Counted from the stretch's first letter, positions 32,831 to 45,332 are shown. The stretch is 64,000 nt of DNA from Mytilus galloprovincialis (GCF_965363235.1 NC_134845.1:81188413-81252412); one strand, 5' to 3'. Notes: generated by a model not told the origin, from the sequence alone. Numbers and translations: made by a program.

Positions 32831-33399
32831 AGAAAAAACTTAACATATGCATTATCTGACTTATATACTGTCAAACAATATTATTTTTTATAAAGATTTG
32901 CAAAATTTAGTATCCTCTAAAGTGGGGGTATTCCATTTTAATGCGGTCAGGTTTTTATACGCCCTATGGCTTATTTAGAATGTGAAATAAAACTCACTTA
33001 TTAATCTAGATAAAAACCTTTTTAAATGTATTACCCCAACACAATAAAAATATTACTGCAACCACGTGAAGAAGCTCATCCGATAACAGTGTATGACAAT
33101 TACAAGACACATTGTGAGTTAATTGTTGTACCAACTTAGTTTATGGAAAAGAGGGGTGGGGGATTTCTTTTCTATTTTTAATGACATTTCTATCGCGAAA
33201 AAGTTGTTATTTTTTCAACAATCTTAATTGAATGGAATGAAATATTCAGAACGATTCTCTTTGAATAGCATTACATTATTCTAACATATAATAAGAATAT
33301 AATTATGAACCCTCCCCACCCGACCCTATTGTGAGTTACGTGAATGCTATTCAACAGAATATAAATTTATCTTATTATTTTACTCTCCTTTATTAAAAA

Positions 33400-34890
33400 A
33401 AGCCAGTCCGCATTGGAAAAGATGAAAAAGAGAAAAGATCTTTCCTTAATCTTTCCTTTGCCAACGAAGGTCTCGATGGCGTCAACTAAGGCAATATCCT
33501 TCATCATAAATTATTTCAATCGAAAACACCTCCTTATTTCAAAAACCAGTATGTACCAATCATTTCTTATACCTATACCAAAGCTATTACAACTAAATTT
33601 TCAATTACAAACACGTTTTGCAGGATCTCAGTATTGACAACTTCAAGTCTAAACCTCCTGATTGCACTTATGCTAGTTCCCAATTCACATATAATCCGGC
33701 TGGCCACGTTTGTACCGGTGACCTCATAATTGTTAATAACACTTCCCTACGAAATGTGTTATCGAAAGGTCCAAGATATCGTGAGCCGAAATCCATCAAT
33801 TTTGATGGATTTAGTCGAGGATTATGCCAGGCAATGGACTAAACGTGAGAAGGAAGACGTAGATACCCTTTCCGAATGGACTAAGGCAGTGAGGTCGTTG
33901 ATTCAAATCAGAATTAAGAAACTGAATGGGTCTATCAATGCTCATGCTACGTCAATCTTTAAAGACCCTAATGCTGCAAAACACTTATCCTACCTTCATG
34001 ATTAAAATGTTGTTGTCCCCGCAGATAAAGCCCCAAACAACATCGTTTTTGTGTGTAAAACTCATTTCATTAACTGCTTGATACACGAATTAGGTATTGA
34101 CAATTCACTTGGAAACCCAACATATACCCTCACGACACTTACCAAAGAAGAAATCCTGGATAATCATAGGTCTGTTCTATGTTCCTTTGTAATTTCAACC
34201 AAAGATGATGAACTGGATCTTCCATCACTGTATTGGATACTTAAACTGCATAAGTGTCCATACAAACAACGGTATATTGCTAGGTCTTCCAAGTGCTCCA
34301 CGAAACCTCTATCTAAATTATTATCAACATCTATTTTATCAACAATCAAAGACGGGCTTCAAAGTTATTGTGAAACTGCCTATTCTAGAGGTGGCGTGAA
34401 TCGGATGTGGTTACTTAAAAATTCCAAAGATCTTTTAGAGTGCATACAATCTAACTCTCTTTCATTTTGTAATAGTATTAAAACTTTTAACTTTCTACAC
34501 TTTATACAAGTATTCCACATTCCAAACTAAAAGACTAATTGAAAGAGTTGGTGTTGCTTTGATTCATAGAAAATAATGGCCAACGAAGATACAAGTATCT
34601 TGTCCAAGGAAGGAATAAATCCTACTTTGTAAAGGATCACTCTGATTCAAACAAATTATTCTCTGAAACTGACATTATCAAGATGCTTGATTTTTTATTG
34701 ACAACATATTTGTTACGTTTGGAGGACGTGTTTTTCAACAGACTATCGGCATTCCAATGGGAACGAATTGTGCCTCTCTTCTTGCCGACTTGTTTCTTTA
34801 TTATTATGAGGCTGACTTCATACAGGATGAAAGATAAGAAGTTAGCAATATCTTTTAACTCTACTTTCCGCTATATAGAAAGTTATATAT
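33400..34890 (+). pseudogene. Penelope-like reverse transcriptase pseudogene, copy B (most complete)
   Basis: Covers the N-terminal and central parts of the retroelement protein in pieces: DFKSKPPD-type text (33640), LSKGPRYREPKSIN (33760), then in another frame VEDYARQWTKRE (33810). An in-frame TAA at 34003 interrupts the conserved DK..VPADKAPNNIVF junction. LPSLYWILKLHK (34225) and GIPMGTNCASLL-type text (34750) follow after another frameshift near 34500. The match ends at FRYIES, where the catalytic Asp pair would be, so the C-terminal third is missing. At least three frameshifts and one stop: inactive. Confidence 0.75.
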
Positions 34891-35828
34891 ATATATGTAG
34901 CGATAAATTAACAAAACTTCACGTTATATTTGTTTTTAGGATTAAAATGCGGGCAATGACTATTTCTTTTACACCTATCATCGATTGAACTTTAAAAGAT
35001 AAATTCCAAAATCGGCAACAAAAAACTATCAACGAATATAATTTTAAGTAAATTATAGATTGCATTTTTATCAAGGAAAATAATGACCTGACACACAGGT
35101 AATTATTTTATGCCTTGGAGCAGATTTCTTTGAAACATGGTATCGTCCGGGTTGATTCTGAGACAGAATGACCTGTAGTTCTGAAAGAAAAAAACTCCAT
35201 ATAGGTATATAAGAACACATGTTTACCTTCAAATTATTTTGAACTTCTTTTTAACGTAAAGATTGCCGTGACATTTTCAAAAAGGTTCTTAGATACCTTA
35301 ATGACCTGTGATTAGAAATAGCCTACATGGCCATCCGTATTGTCACTATCGTATCTATTTATAGTTACACACGTTCAGGTGTATATTGACAAGTAGGCTA
35401 GCATATTTTAATGCACTCCTTTTAAATTTCTTATACAGGAATAAGAAATGTTTTTCATTCACAAAATTTGTGATAACAAGTCTCAAATACATTTTCTATT
35501 TTGATGTAAATTGTACGTAACTACTTGGCAAGAATATACTTGTACACCTTCATACATCATTACCATCAACATCAAAAAAGATATTCTTCTCATATATACT
35601 TCTTTATAGAGATTCATTCTATATATTAAAAACACGTTCTGTCCACTATTGATACCCTACAATAGAAAAGAGGACAACGATAAAATACGTAGTATTAAAC
35701 CAACTTGTTTGTAAACACCTTGAACGTGAACAGGGTTATCAGTTTTACAAATTAAATCTAAACATTCTGGACAGATTTAAACGAGATAGACACCTGGCTT
35801 ATAGGGAAATAATACCGGTATGATATAC

Positions 35829-35879
35829 CTGCACAGTTGCAATGTCAACTTTAAGCAATGTCAACATATAAGTAAACAT
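35829..35879 (-). CDS. Candidate first exon (17 codons)
   Basis: A minus-strand ATG opens MFTYMLTLLKVDIATV then Gln, ending at CAG|GTATAT in phase 0. No continuing exon was found. Confidence 0.2.
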
Positions 35880-35912
35880 AGTATAAGTCTACACAATAAA
35901 AAACAGGCCAAG

Positions 35913-36181
35913 TTAAATAATTATAATAACTGCAATATCATAACAGTTGTGAATCCAGGAGTAAAAACAAACACATATATAGGATGAAAAAATTACATTA
36001 TGTTCTCGTAAAACTAATATATCAATTGAAGATACAATATATATTTCCAATAAAGCAAACTTCACTGCATGTGGTAACAACAGCAGACCGAGTTGTCTGA
36101 TACTTTGTGAAGGTGTATTTGATTTTTGGACAATATACATTGTCAATGCCAGAACAAAATGTATGTTAAATATCAGAATAA
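35913..36181 (-). CDS. Candidate terminal exon of a multi-span membrane protein
   Basis: After a minus-strand acceptor (gcacaatatatatgtag) a frame of about 88 codons is open to a stop at 35913. It has three hydrophobic segments (NIHFVLALTMYIV; GLLLLPHAVKFALLEIYIV; FSSYICVCFYSW onward) separated by polar loops with SNTPSQSIRQL and LREHN, as in the last spans of a polytopic receptor or transporter. No motif fixes the family, and no upstream exon was identified. Confidence 0.35.
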
Positions 36182-38279
36182 CTACATATATATTGTGCAA
36201 AAAAGAAACGCTTTATGAATATATTTGATGAACATTGAACCTTACTGTCCCAAGTTAACGAGATAACTAGAACATTTATGAAATTCCCATTTTCGTACAC
36301 TCAATGTAAGTTCAACTAATCATCTTTTGAAGGTTTGTGTCGTTTGATTGCTGTGTCGTGTATACTTGTTTTATCTATACACACTATTTGGGTTTGTGGA
36401 ACATATATTTCAAATACACCTTTCTTAGAACAACTAAATAAAGGGAACAGTAGTTTACCGCTTTAAAAAGTCATAAATCGATTGAGAGAAAAAAATCCGG
36501 GTTATAAACTTAAACTGAGGTAAACAAATCAACCATAAGAGGAAAACAACGAAACAACAGAAACACTGAAATGCAGCAAAAAAGAAAAACGACAATGCAA
36601 CACACACAGAAAATAAATAAATTATTATTCTGAGCATGTCATTAATGTTTTACATTCTTTATATTGCTGTATATCATATTTGTTTTTCTTTCAATGTTGT
36701 GTACATAAATCAGGCCGTTAGTTTTTTTCCATTTGAGTTGGGTTAACTTATTTTCGAAGGCCAGACCTGGGGTCAATTACATGCCAAAGTGATTAATTAC
36801 AATGCAATTACATTGATTTTTAAATGTAATTAATTACATCACAACTACATCAAATTTCCACTGTAAATAATTACATTTCAATTACTTTTGTCCATAGAAA
36901 TGTGTAGAGCTTCATTATTTTGTTAAAATAGCAACAGTCTAGACAGTTAAACTATTTGTGGATGATTATTTCTACTTTTAAAAAATAATTGAGCTGTTTT
37001 AAAAAGGTTGTCTTTTGTACCTTACGTGAAAATTGAATTAAATTTGAAGCTTCTATCTACAATAGAAGATGTCATGGTAGCATTTTTCCAGACTTGTCTT
37101 TTGGCAAGACAAAATAGTTGAAGTATATTGGACTCCATTAATTGTAATTTTGAAGAACGTATTCAAATAGTATCCATCTGAACATATTTTGACATAAATA
37201 TTTGAACACCTAATGATAATTACATTTTTATATGTCCCTAGGTCTGTTGAAGGACATACGCTAACTTAAAGTTTTAAATGTCTGTGTCATTTGATCTGTT
37301 GTGGAGTCTTATTTTATTGCAGTCATTTCGATATTTATATAAATGTTATCTCATACGAAGAAAAAGTAGGACAAAATTTGTTTTTACAATATGTGAAAGA
37401 TATGTCTTGTACAAATAATATGTTAGTACAAATATCTTTGTCTCGGAAACTTCTAAACACATAGTAGTTCATCATGCGTTCCAAATAATTAATTTGATTA
37501 TTTATGACCTTTGACCAAAGCAAACACATTGCGTATTATGTAAAAATACAAGTGTATTGAAAAGAACATTTATTAAGCATACCTGGATATGGAAGTGCAT
37601 CCGATCGGTGTAAGGTCATGCATGATCACTCTCAAATTTGCAGTTGATATTGTACTATATGTCCGCTTTATTGCCATTTTTTTCTCATGAAAATAAAATA
37701 TGCGTTTTCAGTCACGTATCACCTTCACTGGTGATCCAATGGATGGATCTGTCTTAGAGTTGTCCATTGTTTAGACGTACTCATGTATATAATATACAAA
37801 TGTATATAATGTATAATAAATTCATGGTAAGCGTTATTGTTCATTATTAATGTATTTAAAAAACAAAAGGATGTAGTACTCAGAGTACCAGAGTCAAAAT
37901 GACGTGGACGGTTAGCAACTATAGATCATAGTAAAGCTTTTAAAATTAAGCAAAGCAGATACCAGCTATGAATGATCTAAAATGATACACATAAAACCTT
38001 TTAAACGAGAAAACGAAAAGCCTGATTTCTCTAAGACAATAAACAAAATCAAATATCATAACCTGCAATAAACGACAAGGAATGAATCACATATATATAT
38101 TTAAAAGAACGATATATTTTAATATAATTCTTCACAGTATGAGAGTTTTCCTATGACAAAAATATATACAAGAATGAAGAACAGTTAGTATCAATTTATC
38201 TAATTTTGAAAGAAAGAAATTTATGTTATACATTATATCAATGAATGTATCCCTTTGCATGGATAATCTCCCTAATAAC

Positions 38280-38480
38280 AGGCTATTAACCTTCCGGAGC
38301 AACTGAGATCACCCCCAGATTTTGGTGGGGTTCGTGTTGCTCAGTCTTCAGTTTTATATGTTGTTTTTTGTTTACTATTATTTGTCTCTCTGTCTTTTTA
38401 ATTTTTAGCCATGACGTTGTCAGTTTATTCTAAATTTATGAGTTAAACTGTTCCTCTGCTATCTTTTGTACCTATTTGGT
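38280..38480 (+). repeat. Penelope-like 3' UTR fragment
   Basis: TAACCTTCCGGAGCAACTGA through TTTTAGCCATGACGTTGTC matches the 3' untranslated ends of copies C and D. Confidence 0.65.
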
Positions 38481-39087
38481 CATCTGATTAGTTAATATAA
38501 AAACAAGAAGGTTGTTGACATTTTTTTGTTCTCATAAACATCATAATTAATTTACATTTTAGTGACTAAACGGGATACATGTATCTATTTCTAAACAAAA
38601 TATTAAATGCCTTGGTTCATTGTAAAAACGTTTTGTATTATTTCCTAATGGTATTGTCATACCATAATGACGAATTAACAGTTTATCTATTCTAAGCTAA
38701 AGTTCTAAATATTATTGAAATTAAGCTTTAAAGAATTTTATAACAAATTTTAAAGTATTCTACTTTAATGTAGTACAGAACTTAACGTAGGACTACATGT
38801 ACATTTATGTATTTTCCTATTTGAATCTATTTTCTTATTGTTAGCATTATTTCAAATTATTGACAAGCATTGGACCACATTAATTTCAAAAGCTGGAAAT
38901 ATAGTAAAATTTGTTAGCCTAGGAGATCTGGTTTATCATAATAACAACAGATCTAAATAAGGTATTTGATATTTTATCAGTACTTGAATACATGAATACA
39001 TGCAGTTGTCTTTTTTATCATTTAAACTAGGTTTTAATTCAAACTAGATTACTGAAGTAATCGAAATGTAATCGGAAAGTAATCGAT

Positions 39088-39180
39088 GATTACATTATAA
39101 TTGTTGTTGCATTCGATTGATTACATTATAATTGTTGCTGCATTCGATTGATTACATTGTAATTGTTGCTGCATTCGATT
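39088..39180 (+). repeat. Three tandem 31-bp repeats
   Basis: GATTACATTATAATTGTTG followed by CTGCATTCGATT, three times (starts 39088, 39119, 39150), near the right end of the hAT-like element. Confidence 0.85.
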
Positions 39181-39929
39181 GAATAACGATTACGTGTAAT
39201 CGAAAATGTTGTCGAGTTCAGATTACTGTCGATTACTTGAAAAAATGTAATCAATTGCAATCGATTAAGATGACCCCATCCCTGGTTCGGGTAAAATTGT
39301 TGTGCCTGTTTACTGTATATACTAAAAAGTTTAGTTTTATAATCAGGATATTTGATATGAGTCATTTAACATTGAGATTTTACTGATGAAGGATTTCTGT
39401 TATATAGAATAGTTATAGTTACATTTGTTCATTTTTTTTTTTTTTATGTGATGTTGAACCCCTTTAGACTTTTTATATATTATATTTTGTAGTGTACTGT
39501 ATCATATTTGTATGATCCATTGCCCTGTAAGATTTATTGTTGGCTATTATTCAGTCATTGATTATTATATATATACTCATATATCATATTTATATGTATA
39601 TATCAATTTGTCCATCATACAAATGAGAGATTATACAAACATGACAAAGTTATCATCAACTTCTCTAAGATATGCTCAAATACTAACTGAAAAGTTCGTT
39701 TAAATGAGACTAAATTCACAATAATGTCATGTGAATTTCATGTGAAAGCACAATTGATGATATTATCACGTGAATCAACATTTCATGTGATATTCAAGCT
39801 AATGTTCAACTAATGGACTCAATTAACGTAAAACTTACAGGATTTTTCCACGTGCAATTCTCTTGAACCAAATAAGCCATTTATAAATAACGAACAAAAC
39901 ACATTACATAAAATAGAAAACTATGCAGA

Positions 39930-40400
39930 TCCTGATCCACATTTGTAACTGATGCATATAACACCCGTCATGTTGTTCGTGCTTTTGGTGCTCCTTTCAT
40001 TTATGATCACGGTTACAAATGTTCTACCCTCTACACTACACTTTCACACAATCTTATGAAGTAATAGTTTTCATATTTTATTGAATGGTCTGTTGAAAAA
40101 TGTTTTCGCTGTAACTCGTTTAAAGACTTATCTGTAAAAAAAAGGGAAAGTCTGCTTGAAACACTTACTGGAAATGTGAAGATATAATTGAAGCTTTAAA
40201 TTTTCTCCTGGACATCATATATGTACATTCCGGCGATAAAGTGGGTCGATAAGTATTAGGTATTCCTTTGGGCACTTACTGCGCCTCATTTAGTAGCAGA
40301 TTAATTCCTGTATTGCTATGAATCTCAGCTTATGACCAAACTCAGTAAAGACACGTCATTGTTACATTTGCCCGTGTGTATTGGTGTCATAGATTTTAAC
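39930..40400 (+). pseudogene. Penelope-like reverse transcriptase remnant, copy F
   Basis: Frame fragments HGYKCSTLYTTLSHNL (near 40010) and GIPLGTYCAS (near 40260) match the RT fingers and the motif before the catalytic site. Many stops and frameshifts. It belongs to the same subfamily as copy A rather than B-E. Confidence 0.55.
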
Positions 40401-40637
40401 GAAAGTAATCAATACAAATTGAAATCAAATTGAAAATAAAGCAGCTTCTTTTGATATCGTAGGCGTCGATCCGTTTTAGAATTAAAAACTGATTTCGGAC
40501 AAACGTTTAGAATAATAGCGGCACGTCATACACGAAGATTTTCTTTCCCTAACCACTTGATCTAAAACGAATAAATATATTATTCGTTAGCTAGAATTTG
40601 ATTGAAGAGACAGTTTGGTTATTTGAAGAAAACTAAA

Positions 40638-41051
40638 TCAAATAATATCCTTTGACACAATAACCAACAATTCGGCGAGTGATTGTCTCAAATATATATA
40701 TATATATATGTTCTCTAACGACATTTTACTTTGTGTTGCTTTAAATCGGAAGATAACATACATGTGGCCTATACTGTAAAATAATTGTAGTGTATACTGT
40801 TGTTCTATGGTACCATTTTGGATAGGCATGGCGGGTAATACAAGCATATCGAGAGTCAATATCTCTTTAGAATGACTCTGTGCGATTCCTAACTGCTTTC
40901 GTACCTCAAACAATGGGGTACATCCTGTGAAATCTGTCAAATTTCTACCTTTTTTAGATCTTGTAATTTTAATGAGATTAACATTAAAAAATATATTTTT
41001 AGAAAGACAATTTCTACAAATTATGACAGTCGCCCAGCAGAGGTTATACAT
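40638..41051 (-). CDS. Hypothetical 137-codon ORF
   Basis: The longest ATG frame in the window: MYNLCWATVIICRNCL to IVSKDII. The middle (FEVRKQLGIAQSHSK, LVLPAMPIQNGTIEQ) is protein-like. The end is read through an AT microsatellite (IYIYIY at 40688-40708). It overlaps the exon at 41003 on the other strand, which has better splice support, so it may be a chance frame. No promoter seen. Confidence 0.3.
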   Translation of the reverse strand: MYNLCWATVIICRNCLSKNIFFNVNLIKITRSKKGRNLTDFTGCTPLFEVRKQLGIAQSHSKEILTLDMLVLPAMPIQNGTIEQQYTLQLFYSIGHMYVIFRFKATQSKMSLENIYIYIYLRQSLAELLVIVSKDII

Positions 41052-41422
41052 GAAGTTACAGGTCAGGAATTGTCAATAATGAAATAAAAGTTGGTGCAGG
41101 CATATTAGCTTAATAATTAGCTATGTAAGTTGGTTTGATTGATATCCTATTCTTGTTTTTCAGAGATTGCGAAATAAAATCTGCCTACTAGACGTACAAA
41201 AACAAGTCAGCCAGATGGGGAACACAGTAAGTATTTGGTGAAATAACAAGTCCACTTATAAACATTATTTTTGTCTTTTCCATTTTATTATTAAAACTCC
41301 ACAAATCCTTCTATTTGCCAAAATTGGCATTGTAATGAGATGTACGTCATTTTAGGTAAGGTATTTATATACACGATATATTTGGTTTGCAGTTTGATCA
41401 GAAGAAACACCCACAAAGCTAG
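41003..41422 (+). CDS. 3' end of a coiled-coil-like protein gene, three exons
   Basis: Exons 41003-41061, 41164-41226 and 41393-41422 join without breaking frame: RQFLQIMTVAQQRLYMKLQ, then RLRNKICLLDVQKQVSQMG and NT, then FDQKKHPQS and stop. Acceptors (aatatatttttag, ttcttgtttttcag, tatttggtttgcag) are good. The middle donor (ACA|GTAAGT) is ideal; the first (CAG|GTCAGG) is acceptable. Both junctions are phase 0. Introns are only 102 and 166 bp. Leu/Gln/Arg/Lys spacing suggests the end of an alpha-helical coiled coil. Earlier exons are not identified. An alternative last exon may lie at 41572-41637 (KFKSDVTLGVALTMAN and onward, phase 0). Confidence 0.55.
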
Positions 41423-41744
41423 ATAATACAATTAACTATCTAATTACTACTACAATTAAATATTGATTAGTATTATAATGTTCACTGTTATTAATATAAG
41501 TTAGATATGTCATACTAATCTTATCTTGAATTTCATCCAAATTCTTTCTAAATTTTCGGAATCCATTTTAGAAATTTAAAAGTGACGTCACTTTGGGCGT
41601 TGCATTGACTATGGCTAACAGGGCTGTGATTTTGTAATGTATTCGTTTTTATTCTATAGCTAGTCACCACTTCAGTTTAATCATGTTTATCTATTAGATA
41701 GACATTTTATAAAAATTACTGTTTGCTAAACTTTGTATCATTCT

Positions 41745-41850
41745 TGATGATGTTTTTGTCCCAGGCGGATAACCCAGGCCCCACAACTTTTTGAACTTTT
41801 GGTCCTCGGCGATCTTCAACTTTGTAGTTGTTATGGCTTTCAAACTTTTT
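41745..41850 (+). repeat. Diverged repeat DR, left half
   Basis: GTCCCAGGCGGATAACCC, CACAACTTTTTGAAC and ATCTTCAACTTTGTAGTTG follow the DR order. The right half (45433-45500, with AGCGTGCGTCAAGCGTATAA) lies beyond the 3.57 kb element, which therefore inserted into an old DR copy. Confidence 0.55.
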
Positions 41851-42440
41851 ACATATGTTACACTCCCAAACGTGTCTATTCTCCCGAAACGTGTCCATTA
41901 TATCCAATATTCCCCAAATGTGTCTGATTTTATAACCCCTAAACGTGTCCGATAATTGTTATTCGCCAAAACGTGACCACTATTTAACGCCAGGACGTTT
42001 CACGTCTTTTAGCGCTAATACATGAATAAAATCAATAACGTTTACGGCAATTCTATAATGGGAGACACAGTTGATGAAGTGGTAACTTATTAGTATTAGT
42101 TGGTTCAATGCCGGTTGTTATTGCAAATTTAATCTGTAACATATAAATCAACTTTTGACAGAAATTGCTTATAGTCCAGTTGCAAGTATTATGCTCGTTT
42201 AAAGCGCACACATATGTACAAACAATTCTAATTCAGTTGAATTAATCGTTTACTATGTAAATATTTTGTACAAATAAACTCCGATGATGCCTTTTATATT
42301 ACAGCTAATTTCCTAATGCATGTAGAACAAAACTTTAGTAAGCTTGCTTGCTTGGTTTTTATATTGTACAATCCATAGGATAACACCCAATTAAATTCAA
42401 ATAAAATATATTCAGGTTTAATTATGCCTATATATATAAA

Positions 42441-42593
42441 CAATAATAGTGCATTGACTTGACATATCAACGATATAAGGATGAGGCTTAGAAACGGGGA
42501 AATGCGGGGCTGTGCCGAGCATTTTCCCCGTTTCGGGCCGAATCCTTATATCGTTGATATGTCAAGTCAATGCACTATTATTGTCTTTATACT
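42441..42593. repeat. Long near-perfect palindrome (snap-back)
   Basis: 42 bp starting CAATAATAGTGCATTGACTT is repeated exactly inverted at the other end. The stem continues with GAAACGGGGAAA pairing to TTTTCCCCGTTTC around a small GC-rich loop. It can form a stem of about 68 bp. Likely a nested MITE. Confidence 0.9.
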
Positions 42594-43033
42594 GCAATCT
42601 AAAAAAACATTTTCAATTGTTGTTTATTGTGTTAATGTTATTTATTTGATTTAAATATTGGAAAAAATCCCCCTTTAAAAAGGCCTCATATCACACAGAC
42701 GATGAAATATAAAACACGATGAAATGTACATCATTACCGCAAATCAATGATGAACGAATTCGTTGCAGACTAAAATATCAACAATAAACATAAAACATAA
42801 TGATTTATAGGTTGCAAACAAAAAAATATTAATAAGTGAAATATGTTTTCCCAAAAATTGCAAAAGAAACAAGTTTGAGTCGTGAAACGCATCGTTGTTT
42901 ACATTGGAAACAAGAACAGGTTGAAGAGGTCGTATGAATGATTAAATATAATTTCGACAATTTCTATTTAAATATTCATGAGGAAAAGTGATATCAGGTC
43001 AGTGACCGTATATGGCATAGAAATATACACATT

Positions 43034-43321
43034 TTGACTGCTCAAATAGAACGAGTGCAGTATAAATTGTTTAAAGATGTCAATCTTATTTATAAAGCTT
43101 GTATTAACAATTACACAAACAGAGCAAGCAAGCCAAACAAAGTTTTACTTTGCAAGCATTTGGAAATCAACCGTAATCCGCGAATACTACACGGCAGGCT
43201 TTTAAAAGAATTGACTTCCTTTTTTTTCAACAGTTCTGATATTTTAAATGATATTCAAATCATAAACTGGTTATCGGGTATTTTAATAAATTTTAGGTTT
43301 CCAGCATCACTACTAAAGTGA
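43034..43321 (+). other. Open frame inside the 3.57 kb element
   Basis: 95 codons with no ATG near the start: YKLFKDVNLIYKACIN, later PNKVLLCKHLEINRN and RILHGRLLKELTSFF. Protein-like and basic; it could be a decayed transposon protein or captured exon. The last part lies in the 110-bp internal duplication. No family recognised. Confidence 0.3.
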
Positions 43322-44020
43322 AGACATACAAACAAGAGTCATAAGTCCAGTGCCAAATATTTCATGCATTATTTGAAAGATATCATATTAACAATAAATA
43401 CTATACATAAGTTTTTTTATCATACCGGGGATTTATGATTGGGCCTAAATTTGTTTACGATTATTCGGGATTAACGTTAGTTAAACTTAAAAATCTAAAG
43501 AGCTAGTAGAGACCGATTTTTTTATAACTTCACCAAGAAACTATTTGATTCTCTCAAAAAATTGAAAAAAAACTCTTAAAATTATAAACTGGTAGTAAGG
43601 TTTTTTATTATGAACTTTTGGTTTCGAACATCACTTAAATACACGCAAACAAGAGACATTACGTCAAGTGGTAAATATTTCATGCATGGACAGGACGACC
43701 ACATACTTTGGATAAGTTGTTTAATGAGATGCGGAAGATTATTTGCCAGAACTCTTGGATTGTACCTTAATGTGTACAGTTATTAGGAATTTACACTTTA
43801 CGGTTATTAAGAATATACACTTATCGTAACTCGGAACTAAATGATATTTTTTTGCGCGGAAAAGGAAAGTTTTATTTTTACGGAATATCAGTGTAACAAT
43901 CTTGTATTTCCCTTTATATCATAGGACAAGTTTGGAGGATGGGGCACGTTTGGGTGTTTATTAAAAAATGGACACGTTTAGGCGTTTGGATAATACAAAT
44001 GACGCGCTTTGACGTCCTTT

Positions 44021-45332
44021 TTAGCTCACATGGCCCACAGGGCCAAGTGAGCTTTTCTCATCACTTGGCGTCCAGCGTCCGTCGTCCGTCGTCGTCCGTC
44101 GTCCGTCGTCGTTAACTTTTACAAAATTCTTTTCCTCTGACACTACTAGGCCAAATTTAACCATACTTGGCCACAATCATCATTGGGGTATCTTGTTTAA
44201 AAATTGTGTCCGGTGACCCGCCAAACCAACCAAGATGGCCGCTATGGCTAAACATAGAACATAGGTAACATGTATATTTTGGCTTGTAACTCTGAAACCA
44301 AAGTATTTAGAGCACGTCTGACGGGGTTGAATTGTTTACTATGTCAAGATCTATCTGCCCTGAAATTTTAAGATGAATCGGACAATGGGTTGTTGGGTTG
44401 CTGCCCCTGAATTGGCAATTTTAAGGAAATTTTGTCCGTTTTCGGTTATTATCTTGAAAATTATTATAGAAAGAGATAAACTGTAAACAGCAATCATGTT
44501 CAACAAAGTAAGATCTACAAATAAGACGACATGATCAAAATGGTCAGTTGACCCCTTAAGGAGTTATTGCCCTTAATAGTCATTTTTTACCAATTTTTCG
44601 TAAATTTTGGTAATCTTTTACAAAAATCTTCTCCTCTGAAACAACTGGACCAAATTTAACCAAACTTAGCCACAATCATTATTAGGGTAACTAGTTTAAA
44701 AAATGTGTGCGGTGACCAGGCCAACCAACCAAGATGGCCGCCATAGCTAGAAATAAAACATAGGGGTAAAATGTAACTTTGGCTTATAACTCTGAAACCA
44801 AAGCATTTAAAGCAAATCTTTCAGGATTAACTTGTTTATCTAGTAAATATCTATTTGCCCTGAAATTTTCAGATGAATTGGACAACTGGTTGTTGAGTTG
44901 AAGCCCCCGAATTGGTAATTTTTATAGAAATTTAGCCGTTTTTGGTTATTATCTTGAATACTATTATAGATAGAGATAAACTGTCAACAGCAATAATGTT
45001 CAGCAAATTAAGATCTACAAATAAGTCAACATGACCAAAATGGTCAGTTGATCCCTTAAGGAGTTATTGCCCTTTATAGTCAATTTTTAACTATTTCCAT
45101 TAATTTGGTAAATTTTGGTAAGATTTTACAAAATATTTTCCCCTGTACCTAAAGGGCCAAGTTCATTACAGATAAAACATTTGTTAGTAGCAAGAATGAT
45201 CAGTAAAGTATGATCTACAAACACATCACCATCACCAAAACACAATTTTGTCATGAATCCATCTGTTTCCTTTGTTTAATATGCACATAGACCAAGGTGA
45301 CCGACACAGGCACTTAAGAGCCTCTAGTAACA
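44021..45332 (+). mobile_element. Helitron-like element H with two tandem internal units
   Basis: Begins with hairpin GCTCACATGGCCC-ACA-GGGCCAAGTGAGC, followed by CGTCCGTCGTC repeats, then two successive units each holding CCACAATCAT..TTAG/GGGTA, ACCAAGATGGCCGC, GAAACCAAAGCATTTA-like and TGGTCAGTTGA..CCCTTAAGGAG. It ends AGGC-ACTTAAGA-GCCT-CTAG then T. A 3' hairpin followed at once by CTAG and a T, with A before the left end, is the Helitron terminus pattern (CTRR, A/T target). No Rep/helicase: non-autonomous. Confidence 0.7.

Larger units (their letters stand above)
36761..39285. mobile_element. hAT-like inverted-repeat element (non-autonomous)
   Basis: Ends CCAGACCTGGGGTC (36761) and the inverse of CCAGGGATGGGGTC (39285) match at 11 of 14 bases and are followed by similar AATTACAT/AATCGATT-rich subterminal DNA. 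The CAGG..TGGGGT style resembles hAT termini. An 8-bp duplication is not clear: only TTCG is shared. The interior holds three 31-bp repeats (39088-39180), a Penelope-like tail (38280-38480) and an R4 fragment (37715-37800). No transposase seen. Confidence 0.55.

Noticed and set aside
33413..33637. Separate 74-codon gene before the reverse transcriptase
   Set aside because: In another frame the same DNA gives the N-terminal text of the Penelope-like protein, so it is part of copy B.
35439..35510. Acceptor followed by about 24 open codons (NKKCFSFTKFVITS and onward)
   Set aside because: Weak donor, AT-rich composition and no neighbouring exon in phase.
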